DNA of 64,000 bases from contig CALFBP010000018.1 in the NCBI GenBank assembly GCA_937951625.1, forward strand, positions 115,810-179,809. The letters are read 5' to 3'. Position numbers and translations under genes: made by a program. The stretch comes from an uncultured Thermoguttaceae bacterium. Its GTDB lineage: Bacteria; Planctomycetota; Planctomycetia; Pirellulales; Thermoguttaceae. How positions within the stretch are numbered: position 1 is the first letter of the stretch; each line of letters starts with the position of its first letter. Positions 26,657-35,901 of this stretch are shown in pieces. Under the pieces are notes generated by a model that had not been told where the DNA came from, ran no database searches, and worked only from the letters and a program-made list of their open reading frames with translations.

Positions 26657-26776
26657 CGGAACCGATCTTTCACGGTGTCACACCGCTTATGCGGTAGCGA
26701 TGGTTCCGTGTCGCCAGCAAAGGGCCTGGTCGAGCCCAAAACGGTTCTTGTGTTCCGCTTGAACGTACCGTTTTGG
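26657..26776 (+). promoter_or_regulatory. Structured leader with nested inverted repeats upstream of the HtrA-like gene
   Basis: Four inverted repeats occur within 120 bases. CGGAACC (26657) pairs with GGTTCCG (26702), enclosing a perfect CGGTGT-C-ACACCG palindrome (26673-26685). ACCGC-TTAT-GCGGT (26682-26695) shares bases with that palindrome, so the two hairpins cannot form together. A 10-bp perfect stem pairs CCAAAACGGT (26736-26745) with ACCGTTTTGG (26767-26776). The region ends 83 bases before the preferred start of the protease. It could be operator sites or an RNA switch; function is inferred only from structure. Confidence 0.4.
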
Positions 26777-26859
26777 CTATGTACCCGATTCGGGGGACTA
26801 GGCGACTTGGACCGACGCGGCCGTCAGGCAGCCCTGCAACCCGCTTCCGAAGACATCCC

Positions 26860-28227
26860 ATGGCCGACCGACCCGCCCGCACCGTGTCGATTCCGCGTTG
26901 GGCCTTTGCAAGTTTAATACTTGTTGGAAGTTTTGCCGGTTGGTGCCGTCCATCGTATGGGTCCGAGGCCCGTAACTCGCCCATCGTTCAGGCCGTGCAA
27001 AGCGTTCGCGCCTCGGTGGTCAACATTCGCGGCGAGAAGACGCTGGGGGGGGGAAACGCGGCAGGACAAGTGGACGCGGGTCGTCGCGTGAACGGGATGG
27101 GGACGGGCGTCATTATCGATCCCCGGGGCTATATCGTCACCAACCACCACGTGGTCGACGGGGTGCGGGAAATCCAGGTGACCCTGGCCGACGGCAGTCG
27201 TTACGCCGGCAGACTCATCAAACGCCATGCCGAGACCGATCTGGCGATTATCAAGATCGATCCGGCCGAAAGCCTGCCGGTCATCAAAGTCGGCACCTCG
27301 TCCGACCTGATGCCGGGCGAATCGGTAATTGCGGTGGGAAACGCCTTCGGCTACGAGCACACGGTCACGCGAGGGATCATCAGTGCCCTGCACCGCTCGG
27401 TGCAAGTGAGCGACGCTCAACACTACGACGATCTGATCCAGACCGACGCCAGCATCAATCCCGGCAATTCCGGTGGACCGTTGCTGAACATCGATGGCGA
27501 GATGATCGGCATCAACGTGGCGGTCCGCGCAGGAGCACAAGGCATCGGATTTGCCATTCCCGTCGATAAAGTGATCGCCGTTGTCACGGAACTGATGGCC
27601 CTTCAAGCAGGCGAACGGACCTGGACCGGCCTGCGTTTGAAGCCGCCCAGCGGAGCCACCGAGCAAGGCGCTGTGGTGGCCGAGGTGGAAGAAAAAAGCC
27701 CCGCCGAGGCCGCCGGTCTACAACCTGGAGACGTGGTGATCCAGATCGGCAACCAGCGCGCCGAGCGACCGTTGGACGTGCATCGCGCCTTGGTGGAAAT
27801 GAGCGCGGGTGACCGCGTGGACGTGGAGGTGCGACGCGGCGAGCAGCAACTGAAACTCACAATGACGTTGGCGAGTCCGGCGGTGGCTCGACGCTCCAAC
27901 AACCTGATTTGGGAGACCTTGGGGCTGGATCTGCGGCAGATACCTCCTGACGAGTTCCAGCAGCTCTATCGATCCCAATACCGCGGCGGACTGCTGATTA
28001 CCGCCGTGCGTCCGCAGAGTGTGGCCGCCGAGCAAGGTCTCCGCCGCGGCGACGTGCTGGTGGGCCTCCATGTGTGGGAAACGGTGGCGCCGGAACACGT
28101 GGCCTACGTGCTGGGGCGGCCGGATTTTTCCTCGTTCAATCCAGTCAAGTTCATCATCATTCGCGGCAAGGATGCCTTTTTCGGCTATTTGCCGATCAGC
28201 ATGAACCCGACAGCGAAACGTGAATGA
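26860..28227 (+). CDS. HtrA/Deg-like exported serine protease with two PDZ domains
   Basis: A 455-residue trypsin-fold protease. The N-terminal hydrophobic segment (about 14-28) is a signal or anchor. The catalytic triad is H97 (TNHHVV), D127 (ETDLAI) and S204 (GNSGGP). PDZ domain 1 lies at about 250-335 (AEAAGLQPGDVVIQIG) and a PDZ2-like region at about 360-450 (AAEQGLRRGDVLVGLHVW). The family degrades or refolds misfolded envelope proteins. The frame extends to a TTG at 26773, but that stretch covers a strong inverted repeat, so the Met at 26860 is preferred, although its ribosome site is weak. An oddity is the extra Met/Gly-rich loop before H97. Confidence 0.88.
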   Translation: MADRPARTVSIPRWAFASLILVGSFAGWCRPSYGSEARNSPIVQAVQSVRASVVNIRGEKTLGGGNAAGQVDAGRRVNGMGTGVIIDPRGYIVTNHHVVDGVREIQVTLADGSRYAGRLIKRHAETDLAIIKIDPAESLPVIKVGTSSDLMPGESVIAVGNAFGYEHTVTRGIISALHRSVQVSDAQHYDDLIQTDASINPGNSGGPLLNIDGEMIGINVAVRAGAQGIGFAIPVDKVIAVVTELMALQAGERTWTGLRLKPPSGATEQGAVVAEVEEKSPAEAAGLQPGDVVIQIGNQRAERPLDVHRALVEMSAGDRVDVEVRRGEQQLKLTMTLASPAVARRSNNLIWETLGLDLRQIPPDEFQQLYRSQYRGGLLITAVRPQSVAAEQGLRRGDVLVGLHVWETVAPEHVAYVLGRPDFSSFNPVKFIIIRGKDAFFGYLPISMNPTAKRE

Positions 28228-28355
28228 CGATAGCGCCGCGGTCCCCCGCTTGCCCACCCTCCCGGCCGCTTTCTTTTGCGTCGCGAATCAGTATCATGGT
28301 CCAAACATGGCGACGGCGTTTCGCCTGACTCGAGGACCTGCGACGACCACAAATC

Positions 28356-29282
28356 ATGGAATCCGACTGGATCGCGGAGTTGCGTGGGCGCATCGGCCCC
28401 CATTCGGCCGTACCGCTGGGCATTGGCGACGACGCGGCCATTGTCGAGCTGGGGGCCCAATCGGCGTGCGTGGTGACGGTGGACATGCTGACCGACGGCG
28501 TGGATTTCCGACTCGACGAGGCCGATCCACGTCGCATCGGACGCAAGGCCCTGGCGGTCAACTTGAGTGATTTGGCGGCCATGGCGGCCCAACCGGTGGC
28601 GGGGGTGGTGGCCTTGGCCCTGCCGCGCAACGGGGGCATGACGCTTGCCCACGCCCTCTACGACGGACTGCTTCCCCTGGCCGAACGTTACGACCTGGCA
28701 ATTGCAGGCGGCGACACCAACAGTTGGGACGGTCCTTTAGTAATCAGCATCACGCTGTTGGGCAAAGTCGGATCCCACGGTCCCCTGCGCCGCCAAGGGG
28801 CAAGGCCCGGCGATCGCGTGATCGTAACCGGGGCGTTCGGCGGGAGCATCTTGGGGCGTCATTTCGACTTCGAGCCTCGGGTCCGCGAGGCCCTCTTCTT
28901 GGCTGAACGCTACGACTTGCACGCAGGGATCGACGTGAGCGATGGGCTGTCGCTCGACTTAGCGCGACTGGCTACAGAAAGCGGCTGTGGCGCGGAGCTT
29001 TGGCCGCAGGCGATCCCGATTGCCGACGATGCCCGACGCTTGGCCGAGCGTCTGGCCGATGGATCCACGGCCATGGACCACGCTTTGGCCGACGGCGAAG
29101 ACTTTGAACTGATCCTCGCCGTGCCGCCGGAAGAGGCCGATCGCATGATTGCCGAACAACCGCTTCCTGTGCCCCTGACCGCTATAGGCCAATTCGTGCA
29201 AGAGCCGGGCCTTTGGCAAGTCGATGCAGCCGGTCGGAAGTCACCTCTTCTTCCCCGGGGTTTTGAACACCAAATGACGTGA
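28356..29282 (+). CDS. thiL: Thiamine-monophosphate kinase
   Basis: ThiL phosphorylates thiamine monophosphate to the active cofactor thiamine diphosphate. The 308-residue protein shows the PurM-like family motifs in order: GIGDDAAI (Mg/ATP site), TVDMLTDGVDF, KALAVNLSDLAAMAAQP, AGGDTN, and GIDVSDGLSLDLARL. Length is standard. It is followed after 40 bases by tsaE on the same strand. No other thiamine biosynthesis gene is nearby. Confidence 0.94.
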   Translation: MESDWIAELRGRIGPHSAVPLGIGDDAAIVELGAQSACVVTVDMLTDGVDFRLDEADPRRIGRKALAVNLSDLAAMAAQPVAGVVALALPRNGGMTLAHALYDGLLPLAERYDLAIAGGDTNSWDGPLVISITLLGKVGSHGPLRRQGARPGDRVIVTGAFGGSILGRHFDFEPRVREALFLAERYDLHAGIDVSDGLSLDLARLATESGCGAELWPQAIPIADDARRLAERLADGSTAMDHALADGEDFELILAVPPEEADRMIAEQPLPVPLTAIGQFVQEPGLWQVDAAGRKSPLLPRGFEHQMT

Positions 29283-29322
29283 ACGCTTCCCCCAGAGGCA
29301 GAAAGCGGGACCACGCATCGCT

Positions 29323-29808
29323 ATGAAGTCCCTGATTTACCAAAGCAGCGATGAATCACAGACCGATGCCTTAGGCGCCGCCCTGGCCGAGGTCTTGCCA
29401 AACGGCGCGGTCGTGGCCCTGTGCGGGACCTTAGGCGCTGGGAAAACGCGCCTCGTGCAAGCCATTGCCCAGGCCTGCGGCGTGGATCGGCGGAGTGTGA
29501 CGAGCCCTACCTTCGTGCTCGCCCAACAGTATGTCGGACGCCGCACCCTCTACCACCTGGACGCATACCGGCTCCAGACGGCCGAAGAATTTCTCGACCT
29601 CGGGGTGGAAGAGTATTTTCACACGGATGGCATTATTCTGGTCGAATGGGCCGATCGTGTCGAGGAATGCTTGCCGCCCGACCGCGTCCAGGTCCGAATC
29701 GACGTCGAAAGCGACTCAAGCCGACGTTTCACGATTACTGCTCTCGGCCCCCGTTGCTCCGCCGCGATCGAATCGTTAGCGGCAATGTTCAGCGAACAAA
29801 CGCCGTGA
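29323..29808 (+). CDS. tsaE: tRNA threonylcarbamoyladenosine biosynthesis ATPase TsaE
   Basis: TsaE is the ATPase that assists TsaB-TsaD in making the t6A modification of tRNAs reading ANN codons. The 161-residue protein has the P-loop GTLGAGKT (35-42), the SPTFVLAQQY segment and the HLDAYRL and LVEWADRVEE motifs of the family. It follows thiL closely, an arrangement that suggests co-transcription. Confidence 0.95.
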   Translation: MKSLIYQSSDESQTDALGAALAEVLPNGAVVALCGTLGAGKTRLVQAIAQACGVDRRSVTSPTFVLAQQYVGRRTLYHLDAYRLQTAEEFLDLGVEEYFHTDGIILVEWADRVEECLPPDRVQVRIDVESDSSRRFTITALGPRCSAAIESLAAMFSEQTP

Positions 29809-30008
29809 CGGAGCGACGGAGACTTGGCGGAGGCCGTTCAACTCTTGGCCAGCAGGGCCAGGACAATCGGCGCCGCAGAAGGCCGGCACTCGTGGCCTTT
29901 CCGTCGGACTGAGCTTGGCGAAAAATGGGGTTAGCGAAAAATGGCTGAAAGGCCGACATCAGCCGCAGGCCGCCCCCGAACTGGTTCAAGCCGCGTGGGA
30001 CGAAGCGG

Positions 30009-31634
30009 TCAGTCCAGCGGAGGCAAGCCCGGCAAAGATGCTTCATGGCTCTTGCCCTTGGCCTGATTCCACCACACTGAAAGCCATTGCCGACTCGGCA
30101 GGGCATTGGCGACCAACGGTCCAGGTCCCACAGCGAAGTCCAGATCGCCGTCACCATCGAAATCGCCGACCTCCAAAGTGGCGTAAAACGGCGCCCCGGA
30201 CTCCAAGATGTGGCAAACGAACGTCTTCGGTTGTGTCTGCTCCAAGGCAAGGATCGACACCGGCGGGGCGTCGAGGAGGCTGGCGGGTTTGGCCATCGGC
30301 GGCAGCCAGACCACGGCAATGATGTCCTGATCGCCGTCGCCGTCGAAGTCGCCTGCCAACGCCCGGTACGCGCCCGACAAATCAGTCAGCCGATGGTAAG
30401 CGAACTTCAGGTCGCCAAGGTTTTCCAGCCACTGAATTCCGTGCGACGGATTGACGTACCAATTGTCCCAGGCATCGCCATTGGTGTACAAGACATCCAC
30501 GTCGCCATCGCCGTCCAGATCGACCAACTCGATGCCGCTGGAGCCGAAACTCAAATCGGGCCCCGCCCAAAGGTTTCGCAGATGAAATCGCCCTCTCCCC
30601 AGATTGAGGAACGCCTCGACGTGCTCCCATTCCTGGCTCACGAGGGCGACGAAATCGGGAAGCCCATCACCGTTCAGATCGTGGACCGGCACATGGATGG
30701 TTCCCGGTCGGTCGTCGATCGTCTCAAGCTGGAAGCGCGGCAGCTCGCCGGCCGAGGCCACGTTTCGCAAAAGAAAAATCTTGCCCGTCTGGTAGTGCCC
30801 AAACTCAGCCACGACGAGATCCAGTTTGCCGTCGCCGTCGAAATCGGCGGGCCGAGCATCGGCGACCCGCCCCAAGCCACTGGCTAACGTAATTTCCTCC
30901 AACGGTGCTTTTGGGGATTTCGCCCGCAGCCATACGACGCGGCCTCGATCGTGGTCGGCGGGGCGAAAGCTGCCCAGGTCGGAGACCACCAGATCGATCC
31001 GCCCGTCGCCATCGAGATCGCAAGGCTCGACGTGGCAAGGGTGGTCCAGTCGGGCCAGGATCCGCGGGACTGGTTTTGCCGCCCTGAGGTCGGCCGCTGC
31101 CACGTAGCCAAACCGCATATCGCAAAAGAGCAACAGCGGCCGGGCTTTGGCATCGAGCTGGGCCCAACGCAAATGGGCGATCTCGGGCATTGCGGCCGCC
31201 TGCTCCTCCATGAACAACTTCTGGACTTCGAACTTGACTGGCCAGCGCGTGGGGGCTTCGATGGGCCGGGGCAACACGATGCGCTGCGGCGCGCGGGAAC
31301 GGTAATAAGCCAGCGTTTCCCGGAATGGCGGCGGATCGAGGTCATCGCGGCCCGATCGGGCGTAGAACTCATAGCCCCGCTGCACCTCGCGGTGCCAGCG
31401 GTCGCGAGGAAAATTGCCAGGCTGCGGCATCGCATGGCAATCGCTACAGAAGCGAACAACCCGCGCTTCGGCTTGGGCGTCCAATGTTTCGGGAGCCACG
31501 GCCGTGTCCGTCGTGCCCGCTTGCTCGCCAGGTTCCGATGCACTTCCGGCGCCTTGCCCAGCCGTCTGGCGAAAAACCCAGGCCCCTCCAAGCAAACCAG
31601 CCAGGCAAACAAGAGTAACAATCAGGATTCTCAT
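30009..31634 (-). CDS. Exported FG-GAP repeat protein with one haem c motif
   Basis: A 541-residue protein with an N-terminal membrane anchor or signal (about 2-21), a haem c site CSDCH (C63, C66, H67) and at least six Ca-binding FG-GAP/VCBS repeats, seen as DLDGDGRIDLVV, DFDGDGKLDLVV, DLNGDGLPDF, DLDGDGDVDV, DFDGDGDQDI and DFDGDGDLDF. Such repeats fold as a beta propeller and may bind partner proteins or polysaccharide. A haem attached to a propeller points to periplasmic electron transfer or a haem-bearing scaffold. The Met at 31634 is the first that gives a signal peptide; the upstream frame lies opposite the divergent gene. The divergent partner is a di-haem TPR protein. Confidence 0.8.
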   Translation of the reverse strand: MRILIVTLVCLAGLLGGAWVFRQTAGQGAGSASEPGEQAGTTDTAVAPETLDAQAEARVVRFCSDCHAMPQPGNFPRDRWHREVQRGYEFYARSGRDDLDPPPFRETLAYYRSRAPQRIVLPRPIEAPTRWPVKFEVQKLFMEEQAAAMPEIAHLRWAQLDAKARPLLLFCDMRFGYVAAADLRAAKPVPRILARLDHPCHVEPCDLDGDGRIDLVVSDLGSFRPADHDRGRVVWLRAKSPKAPLEEITLASGLGRVADARPADFDGDGKLDLVVAEFGHYQTGKIFLLRNVASAGELPRFQLETIDDRPGTIHVPVHDLNGDGLPDFVALVSQEWEHVEAFLNLGRGRFHLRNLWAGPDLSFGSSGIELVDLDGDGDVDVLYTNGDAWDNWYVNPSHGIQWLENLGDLKFAYHRLTDLSGAYRALAGDFDGDGDQDIIAVVWLPPMAKPASLLDAPPVSILALEQTQPKTFVCHILESGAPFYATLEVGDFDGDGDLDFAVGPGPLVANALPSRQWLSVWWNQAKGKSHEASLPGLPPLD

Positions 31635-32003
31635 GCCGGGATAGCGCGATCGTTGGCCGCCCGCGACGGATTTTGTCGCCGCCAGGTTTCGGCCCCCTAC
31701 CATGCCGACCTGCTCGGGAGGGCTGCCAGCGCGCTGAGTAGACGAATCGTTCAAGGGGAATCCAAACGCCTTACCGCCAAGTTTCGCCGAAACTGGCCCG
31801 ACTCTTTGGCGAGTCCCGCGAAGCAAGCCGCCTTTCACCGCACGCCGCGCGGAACGAAAGTCTGGTCGCGAATGCTTTTTAGGGTATCTTCTGCCTGGGG
31901 TCTGCACAAGCAACTCTTGAGCCCTGAACTTGAATCGCTTGGCCAGGCCATGCTGCTTCCCTGGCCTGGAAGCTATAATCACGCATGGCGTGGGAGACGC
32001 GTT
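31635..32003. other. Divergent intergenic region between two cytochrome-c-type genes
   Basis: About 370 bases between the starts of the FG-GAP and TPR cytochromes. It should carry both promoters. No palindrome, RNA gene or small protein was recognised. If the TPR gene starts at ATG 31950, the region is about 54 bases shorter. Confidence 0.4.
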
Positions 32004-34085
32004 GTGCACGAGGCTTCACCTGGAAACTTTGGCTGCTCGGGCGCCGCTTGGTCGATCTGGCGCAGCGTTCGACGATTGGTGGTCGTCGCGCTCGGCGTTG
32101 CGCTCGTCGTGGCGGCGGTTTTTTCAGGGCGGCGTCTTTTGGCTTGGTCCACCCGACAATGGGCCGCGAATCGGTTTGACCTGGGCGCTTTCAGTACGGC
32201 GCAGCGGTGGCTCGCCTGGTCGGAGTGGTTCGATCCGCGGGATGGGCGAACCGATCTGATCCGCGCCAAGTGTCTTCGCCGGCGGTACCAGCAAGCGGCT
32301 TGGACTGCGGCATTGGAAGCGGCGAAGCGCAAGGGCGCGCCCTCCGATCTCGTGGAACAAGAGGAACGTCTGAGCCGGATTCAGGCGGGCACAATCAATC
32401 GGGAGGAAGATGAACTCAATTCCTTGTTGGCGGCGGGCGTATCGCCGCACGATGCCTGTACGGCGCTCGTCCACGGCTCCCTCACCCGGCAGGACGCGAA
32501 GCGCGCGCAAATGGTGCTTGAGGCCTGGGCCGCAGACGAACCCACCAGCCCGCACGTCGCCTACATGCGGGCCGTTTACTGGCTCTGGGAAGGCGATCGC
32601 GCCGGGGACCCCATGCGTCGCACGGATTGCCGCAGACGGGCGGAAGAAGAGTTCCGCGAGGCCCTGGCCAGGGAGCCTCGTCACGAAATGGCACGTCAAA
32701 CCCTTGCCGATCTCTTGGAAGAAGATGATCGGCTGACGGAGGCGTTGCCCGAGTACGTGGCCTTGGCCACCTTTGCGCCAGCGAACGACGCGGGCAAGCT
32801 TGGCGTGGCGAGGATGCTGCGAAGCCTGGGCCGGCTGGAAGAGGCGCGACTGGCGTTGGAGCGGCTGCGACCGGGCACGGAGTCGCCCGACGGCGTCGCG
32901 GCTGAAATGGGCCAGATCGCTTTGGAATCGGGAGATGACGAAGAGGCCCGTCGTTGGCTCAGCCAAATCGATATGGCGCGGACCAGCGACACGGCCGCGC
33001 TGAAGGCGGCGGCCCTGGCTTTTGCCTGGGCGGGAAAGACCACGGTCGCCGAGCGTCTGTTCGCCCGACTCGACCGCGAGCATTCCACCTGGGCGCGGAC
33101 TCAGGAACTCCAACTCCGTTTGGCTACCGGGCTTCCCGACCCCAAGGCAGCAGAAGAATTACGGCGTTTGACCTCAGCCGAGGCGAACCAGCCCGCTTTC
33201 GAGCGATTAGATGAAGAGCGACCGGCTGTTTCTGCCGCTGAGCTCTTCGCCCAACACTGCGCTGCCTGCCACGGCGTCCGAGGCGATGGCAAAGGACGGG
33301 CCGCTCGCCATCTTTTTCCCAAGCCCCGCGATTTCCGCAGCGAGAGCTTTCGGCTGGTCGGCACCCTCAATCGGGTCGGTAGCCTGGACGACATTGCCTT
33401 GGTCATTCAACGGGGCGTTTCCGGCAGCTCGATGCGGGCCTACGATTTCCTTGGCGAGCAGGAGCTGGCGGCCTTGGCCGCCGAGGTGCTGCGCCTCCAC
33501 CGCGACGGGCTTCGAGAACAGCTTGAAGAGCAATTCAAGAAGGAAGACGAGGAATACGACGTCGCGGAAATCGAGCGGATCGTGGCGGCGCGCACAACTC
33601 CAGGCAAACCCTTGGCCGTGCCGGCTTTCGGCCCGCCTCAAGCTCCAAAGATCGCGCGCGGAAAGGAACTGTATCGCACGCTGGGCTGCGTCAACTGCCA
33701 CGGCGAGGACGGTCGGGGGACAGGCGACACGCCATGCTATGATGAGCGCGGACGCGTCTGTTTGCCCCGCGATCTGGTTTACGATCCGATGAAGGGGGGC
33801 CCCGAGCCTGAATCGCTCTACCGGCGAATCGTTCTCGGTATGCCGGGCACTCCGCACCCTTCTTGTTCCAACATTGCTGAGGATCAAGTCGTGGACTTGG
33901 TCCAGTTTTGCCGCTCGCTGGCGCGCGAGCCGAAGCGGGTGCGAACCGAGCATCAGCGGGCGGTGGAGGCCAGCCGTCGGAGTTACGCAATTCCGCCGCG
34001 TCCCATCGAATCTGCCCTCCACGCAGTTTATCCCGGTTCGGCATCGCCCCCCACGGTTGGTTCAAGGAATCCGATTTCCGAGTAG
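32004..34085 (+). CDS. Membrane-anchored TPR protein with two cytochrome c domains
   Basis: From a GTG at 32004 with GGGAG seven bases upstream, the product is 693 residues; ATG 31950 is an alternative. A transmembrane segment lies at about 20-45 (LVVVALGVALVVAAVF). Then come TPR-like helical repeats to about 400 (WLAWSEWFDPRDGR, EFREALAREPRHEMA, LRSLGRLEEARLALERL). Two cytochrome c domains follow, with haem sites CAACH (about 418) and CVNCH (about 561). The second has MPGTPHP near its end as possible Met-ligand region. It is likely a periplasmic electron carrier with a protein-docking arm. It diverges from the haem-bearing FG-GAP gene, so the two may work together. Confidence 0.82.
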   Translation: MHEASPGNFGCSGAAWSIWRSVRRLVVVALGVALVVAAVFSGRRLLAWSTRQWAANRFDLGAFSTAQRWLAWSEWFDPRDGRTDLIRAKCLRRRYQQAAWTAALEAAKRKGAPSDLVEQEERLSRIQAGTINREEDELNSLLAAGVSPHDACTALVHGSLTRQDAKRAQMVLEAWAADEPTSPHVAYMRAVYWLWEGDRAGDPMRRTDCRRRAEEEFREALAREPRHEMARQTLADLLEEDDRLTEALPEYVALATFAPANDAGKLGVARMLRSLGRLEEARLALERLRPGTESPDGVAAEMGQIALESGDDEEARRWLSQIDMARTSDTAALKAAALAFAWAGKTTVAERLFARLDREHSTWARTQELQLRLATGLPDPKAAEELRRLTSAEANQPAFERLDEERPAVSAAELFAQHCAACHGVRGDGKGRAARHLFPKPRDFRSESFRLVGTLNRVGSLDDIALVIQRGVSGSSMRAYDFLGEQELAALAAEVLRLHRDGLREQLEEQFKKEDEEYDVAEIERIVAARTTPGKPLAVPAFGPPQAPKIARGKELYRTLGCVNCHGEDGRGTGDTPCYDERGRVCLPRDLVYDPMKGGPEPESLYRRIVLGMPGTPHPSCSNIAEDQVVDLVQFCRSLAREPKRVRTEHQRAVEASRRSYAIPPRPIESALHAVYPGSASPPTVGSRNPISE

Positions 34086-34274
34086 CATGATTCGATTGGT
34101 CGTGAACGCAGGGTCGGAGCCGTGAGCACCGTAACCGTGCCTTCGCCGCGAAAGTGCTTGGCAACCGTAACGAAGCATTACTCGTCGATCCTCCCAATAA
34201 AAGCCCCTGATCAATCTCGGCGAGTTCGATCCCCGATTGCCGCACGGTGAGAGAGGTCGTCTTGACCCGGCTAT

Positions 34275-35705
34275 TCAACGGATTTCGTACACGATCCGTC
34301 CATGCTGCTGGGAGCGGGAGATGCGGTCGTTGGCGTACAGTCCCGCCAGAATGAACTCCACGCAGGAAGCCCGCATCGCAGGGTCGCTGGAGGCATTGAC
34401 CTCGAAGGCCTTCTCCCAGGCAGGGGGAACACGTTTGAGTCGTTCCGCGTATTGGGCCGAGGGCAAGAGGTCGCCCACCTCGATTTTGACGCCCCGCGAG
34501 AAAATCTCGGCGATCTCCTCCAAGCCGTGGCGTTCCACATACTCGTCGAACACATCGCGAATGGCTTCCGCGATGATCGCGTCCAAGACCTGACGCTCGG
34601 ACATCTGGTGGCTGGACATCAAGTCCAACTCCAATTTGCCCAAGGAGGTCGAGTAAAGGTGGCCAAGGTCGCTGATTCTCGCCACCGACGGCCGTTCGCC
34701 AAGCACCGCCGCCCGCTGCCGCGCGCTGGCCACCATCGCCCGATAGTTGGCAATGCTCAACCGTGCGCTGACGCCGGATTGTTGGTCGATATATTTCGAC
34801 CTCCGCGCGCAAATGCTGATCTGCTCGATGATTTCCCGCATGAAATACGGCACGACGACCGGGAACGGCCCATTCAAGTCGATTCCCGCCTCTTGCTCCG
34901 TGATTTCGATGCCCAACGCCCGCTCCCGCGGATAATGCGTGTGGATCACCGAACCGATGCGGTCCTTCAATTGGGGAATGACCTTGCCGCTGCGATTGTA
35001 CGTCGCGGGATTCGCTGAAAAGAGGATCAACACGTCGATGTCGAAGCGGATCGGGTAGCCGCGGATCTGCACATCGCGTTCCTCAAGGATATTGAACAGC
35101 CCCACCTGTACGAGTTCGTCGAGTTCGGGCAATTCATTGACGGCGAAAATGCCGCGGTGCATGCGGGGGATCAAGCCGAAGTGCAAGGCCTCCTCGGTCG
35201 ACATGCTGGCCCCAGCGGCCAGTTTAGCCGGATCGATCTCGCCGATGATGTCCGCGAATTTCGTGCCCGGCGCCAAACGCTCCGCGTACCGTTCCGAGCG
35301 CGGCCACCAGGCAATCGGGATTTCATCCTCCGGCGTGTTGGCGATCAACTTTTTTCCGGCTTGCGTGATCGGGCGATAAGGATCCTCATGGACCGGGCAA
35401 CCCGGTATGTCGAGATAGGGCGTCTCTTCGTCCAAAAACCGCGTCAATAGCCGCATCAAGCGGCTCTTGGCCTGCCCCTTCTCGCCTAGGAACAGCAAGT
35501 CGTGCTTGGCGAGCAAGGCGATGTTGATCTCCGGAATCACGGTGTTTTCATAGCCGATAATGCCTGGAAACAGCTCCTCCCCGCCGTGGAGCATACGCAG
35601 GAAGTTGTCATAGATTTCTTGTTTGACTGACTTGGAAACCCAGCCGCTCTCGCGCAACTCCCGCAACGTCGTCGCTCGTGTCATTGGCCTGGTAATGGTC
35701 GCCAT
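34275..35705 (-). CDS. MoxR/magnesium-chelatase-I-like AAA+ ATPase
   Basis: A 476-residue AAA+ protein started at the Met at 35705 (AGGA upstream); three further Met codons lie within 120 bases. The nucleotide site is GEKGQAKS (about 74-81). Walker B and sensor-like segments are [16 protein letters not shown] and [13 protein letters not shown], and a C-terminal helical domain follows. ChlI/MoxR ATPases remodel partner proteins and usually work with a vWA-domain protein encoded next door. No vWA gene is adjacent here, so the partner is unknown. It follows rsmE on the same strand after 196 bases. Confidence 0.82.
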   Translation of the reverse strand: MATITRPMTRATTLRELRESGWVSKSVKQEIYDNFLRMLHGGEELFPGIIGYENTVIPEINIALLAKHDLLFLGEKGQAKSRLMRLLTRFLDEETPYLDIPGCPVHEDPYRPITQAGKKLIANTPEDEIPIAWWPRSERYAERLAPGTKFADIIGEIDPAKLAAGASMSTEEALHFGLIPRMHRGIFAVNELPELDELVQVGLFNILEERDVQIRGYPIRFDIDVLILFSANPATYNRSGKVIPQLKDRIGSVIHTHYPRERALGIEITEQEAGIDLNGPFPVVVPYFMREIIEQISICARRSKYIDQQSGVSARLSIANYRAMVASARQRAAVLGERPSVARISDLGHLYSTSLGKLELDLMSSHQMSERQVLDAIIAEAIRDVFDEYVERHGLEEIAEIFSRGVKIEVGDLLPSAQYAERLKRVPPAWEKAFEVNASSDPAMRASCVEFILAGLYANDRISRSQQHGRIVYEIR

Positions 35706-35901
35706 CCGTTCCTGTCGCCTCAAAGGAAATCGAAAACTCTCGGCCGCCATACCCCCATCCCGGAAGGAAACGTCACGCAGCCTGTGTTCAAACCATTGTA
35801 GCGCGCTGCTCCGGTCGGCCAAGGATAGGCTTTTGCGGCCCGCGCGGAGGAGGCTCTCTCATTTTCAGGTGGGATTGACGATCAGAGAGCTCCATCGCTG
35901 C

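Noticed and set aside
29918..29944. Repeat of GCGAAAAATGG, two copies 16 bases apart
   Set aside because: Only two short copies in an intergenic stretch with no associated gene feature; most likely chance or local slippage.
30951..32003. N-terminal extension of the TPR/cytochrome frame
   Set aside because: It is antisense to the FG-GAP gene and lacks protein character; a GTG with a ribosome site at 32004 explains the real start.
34200..34260. tRNA-like GTTCGATCC element
   Set aside because: The flanking bases do not form T-arm or acceptor stems, and no anticodon arm lies at the right distance.
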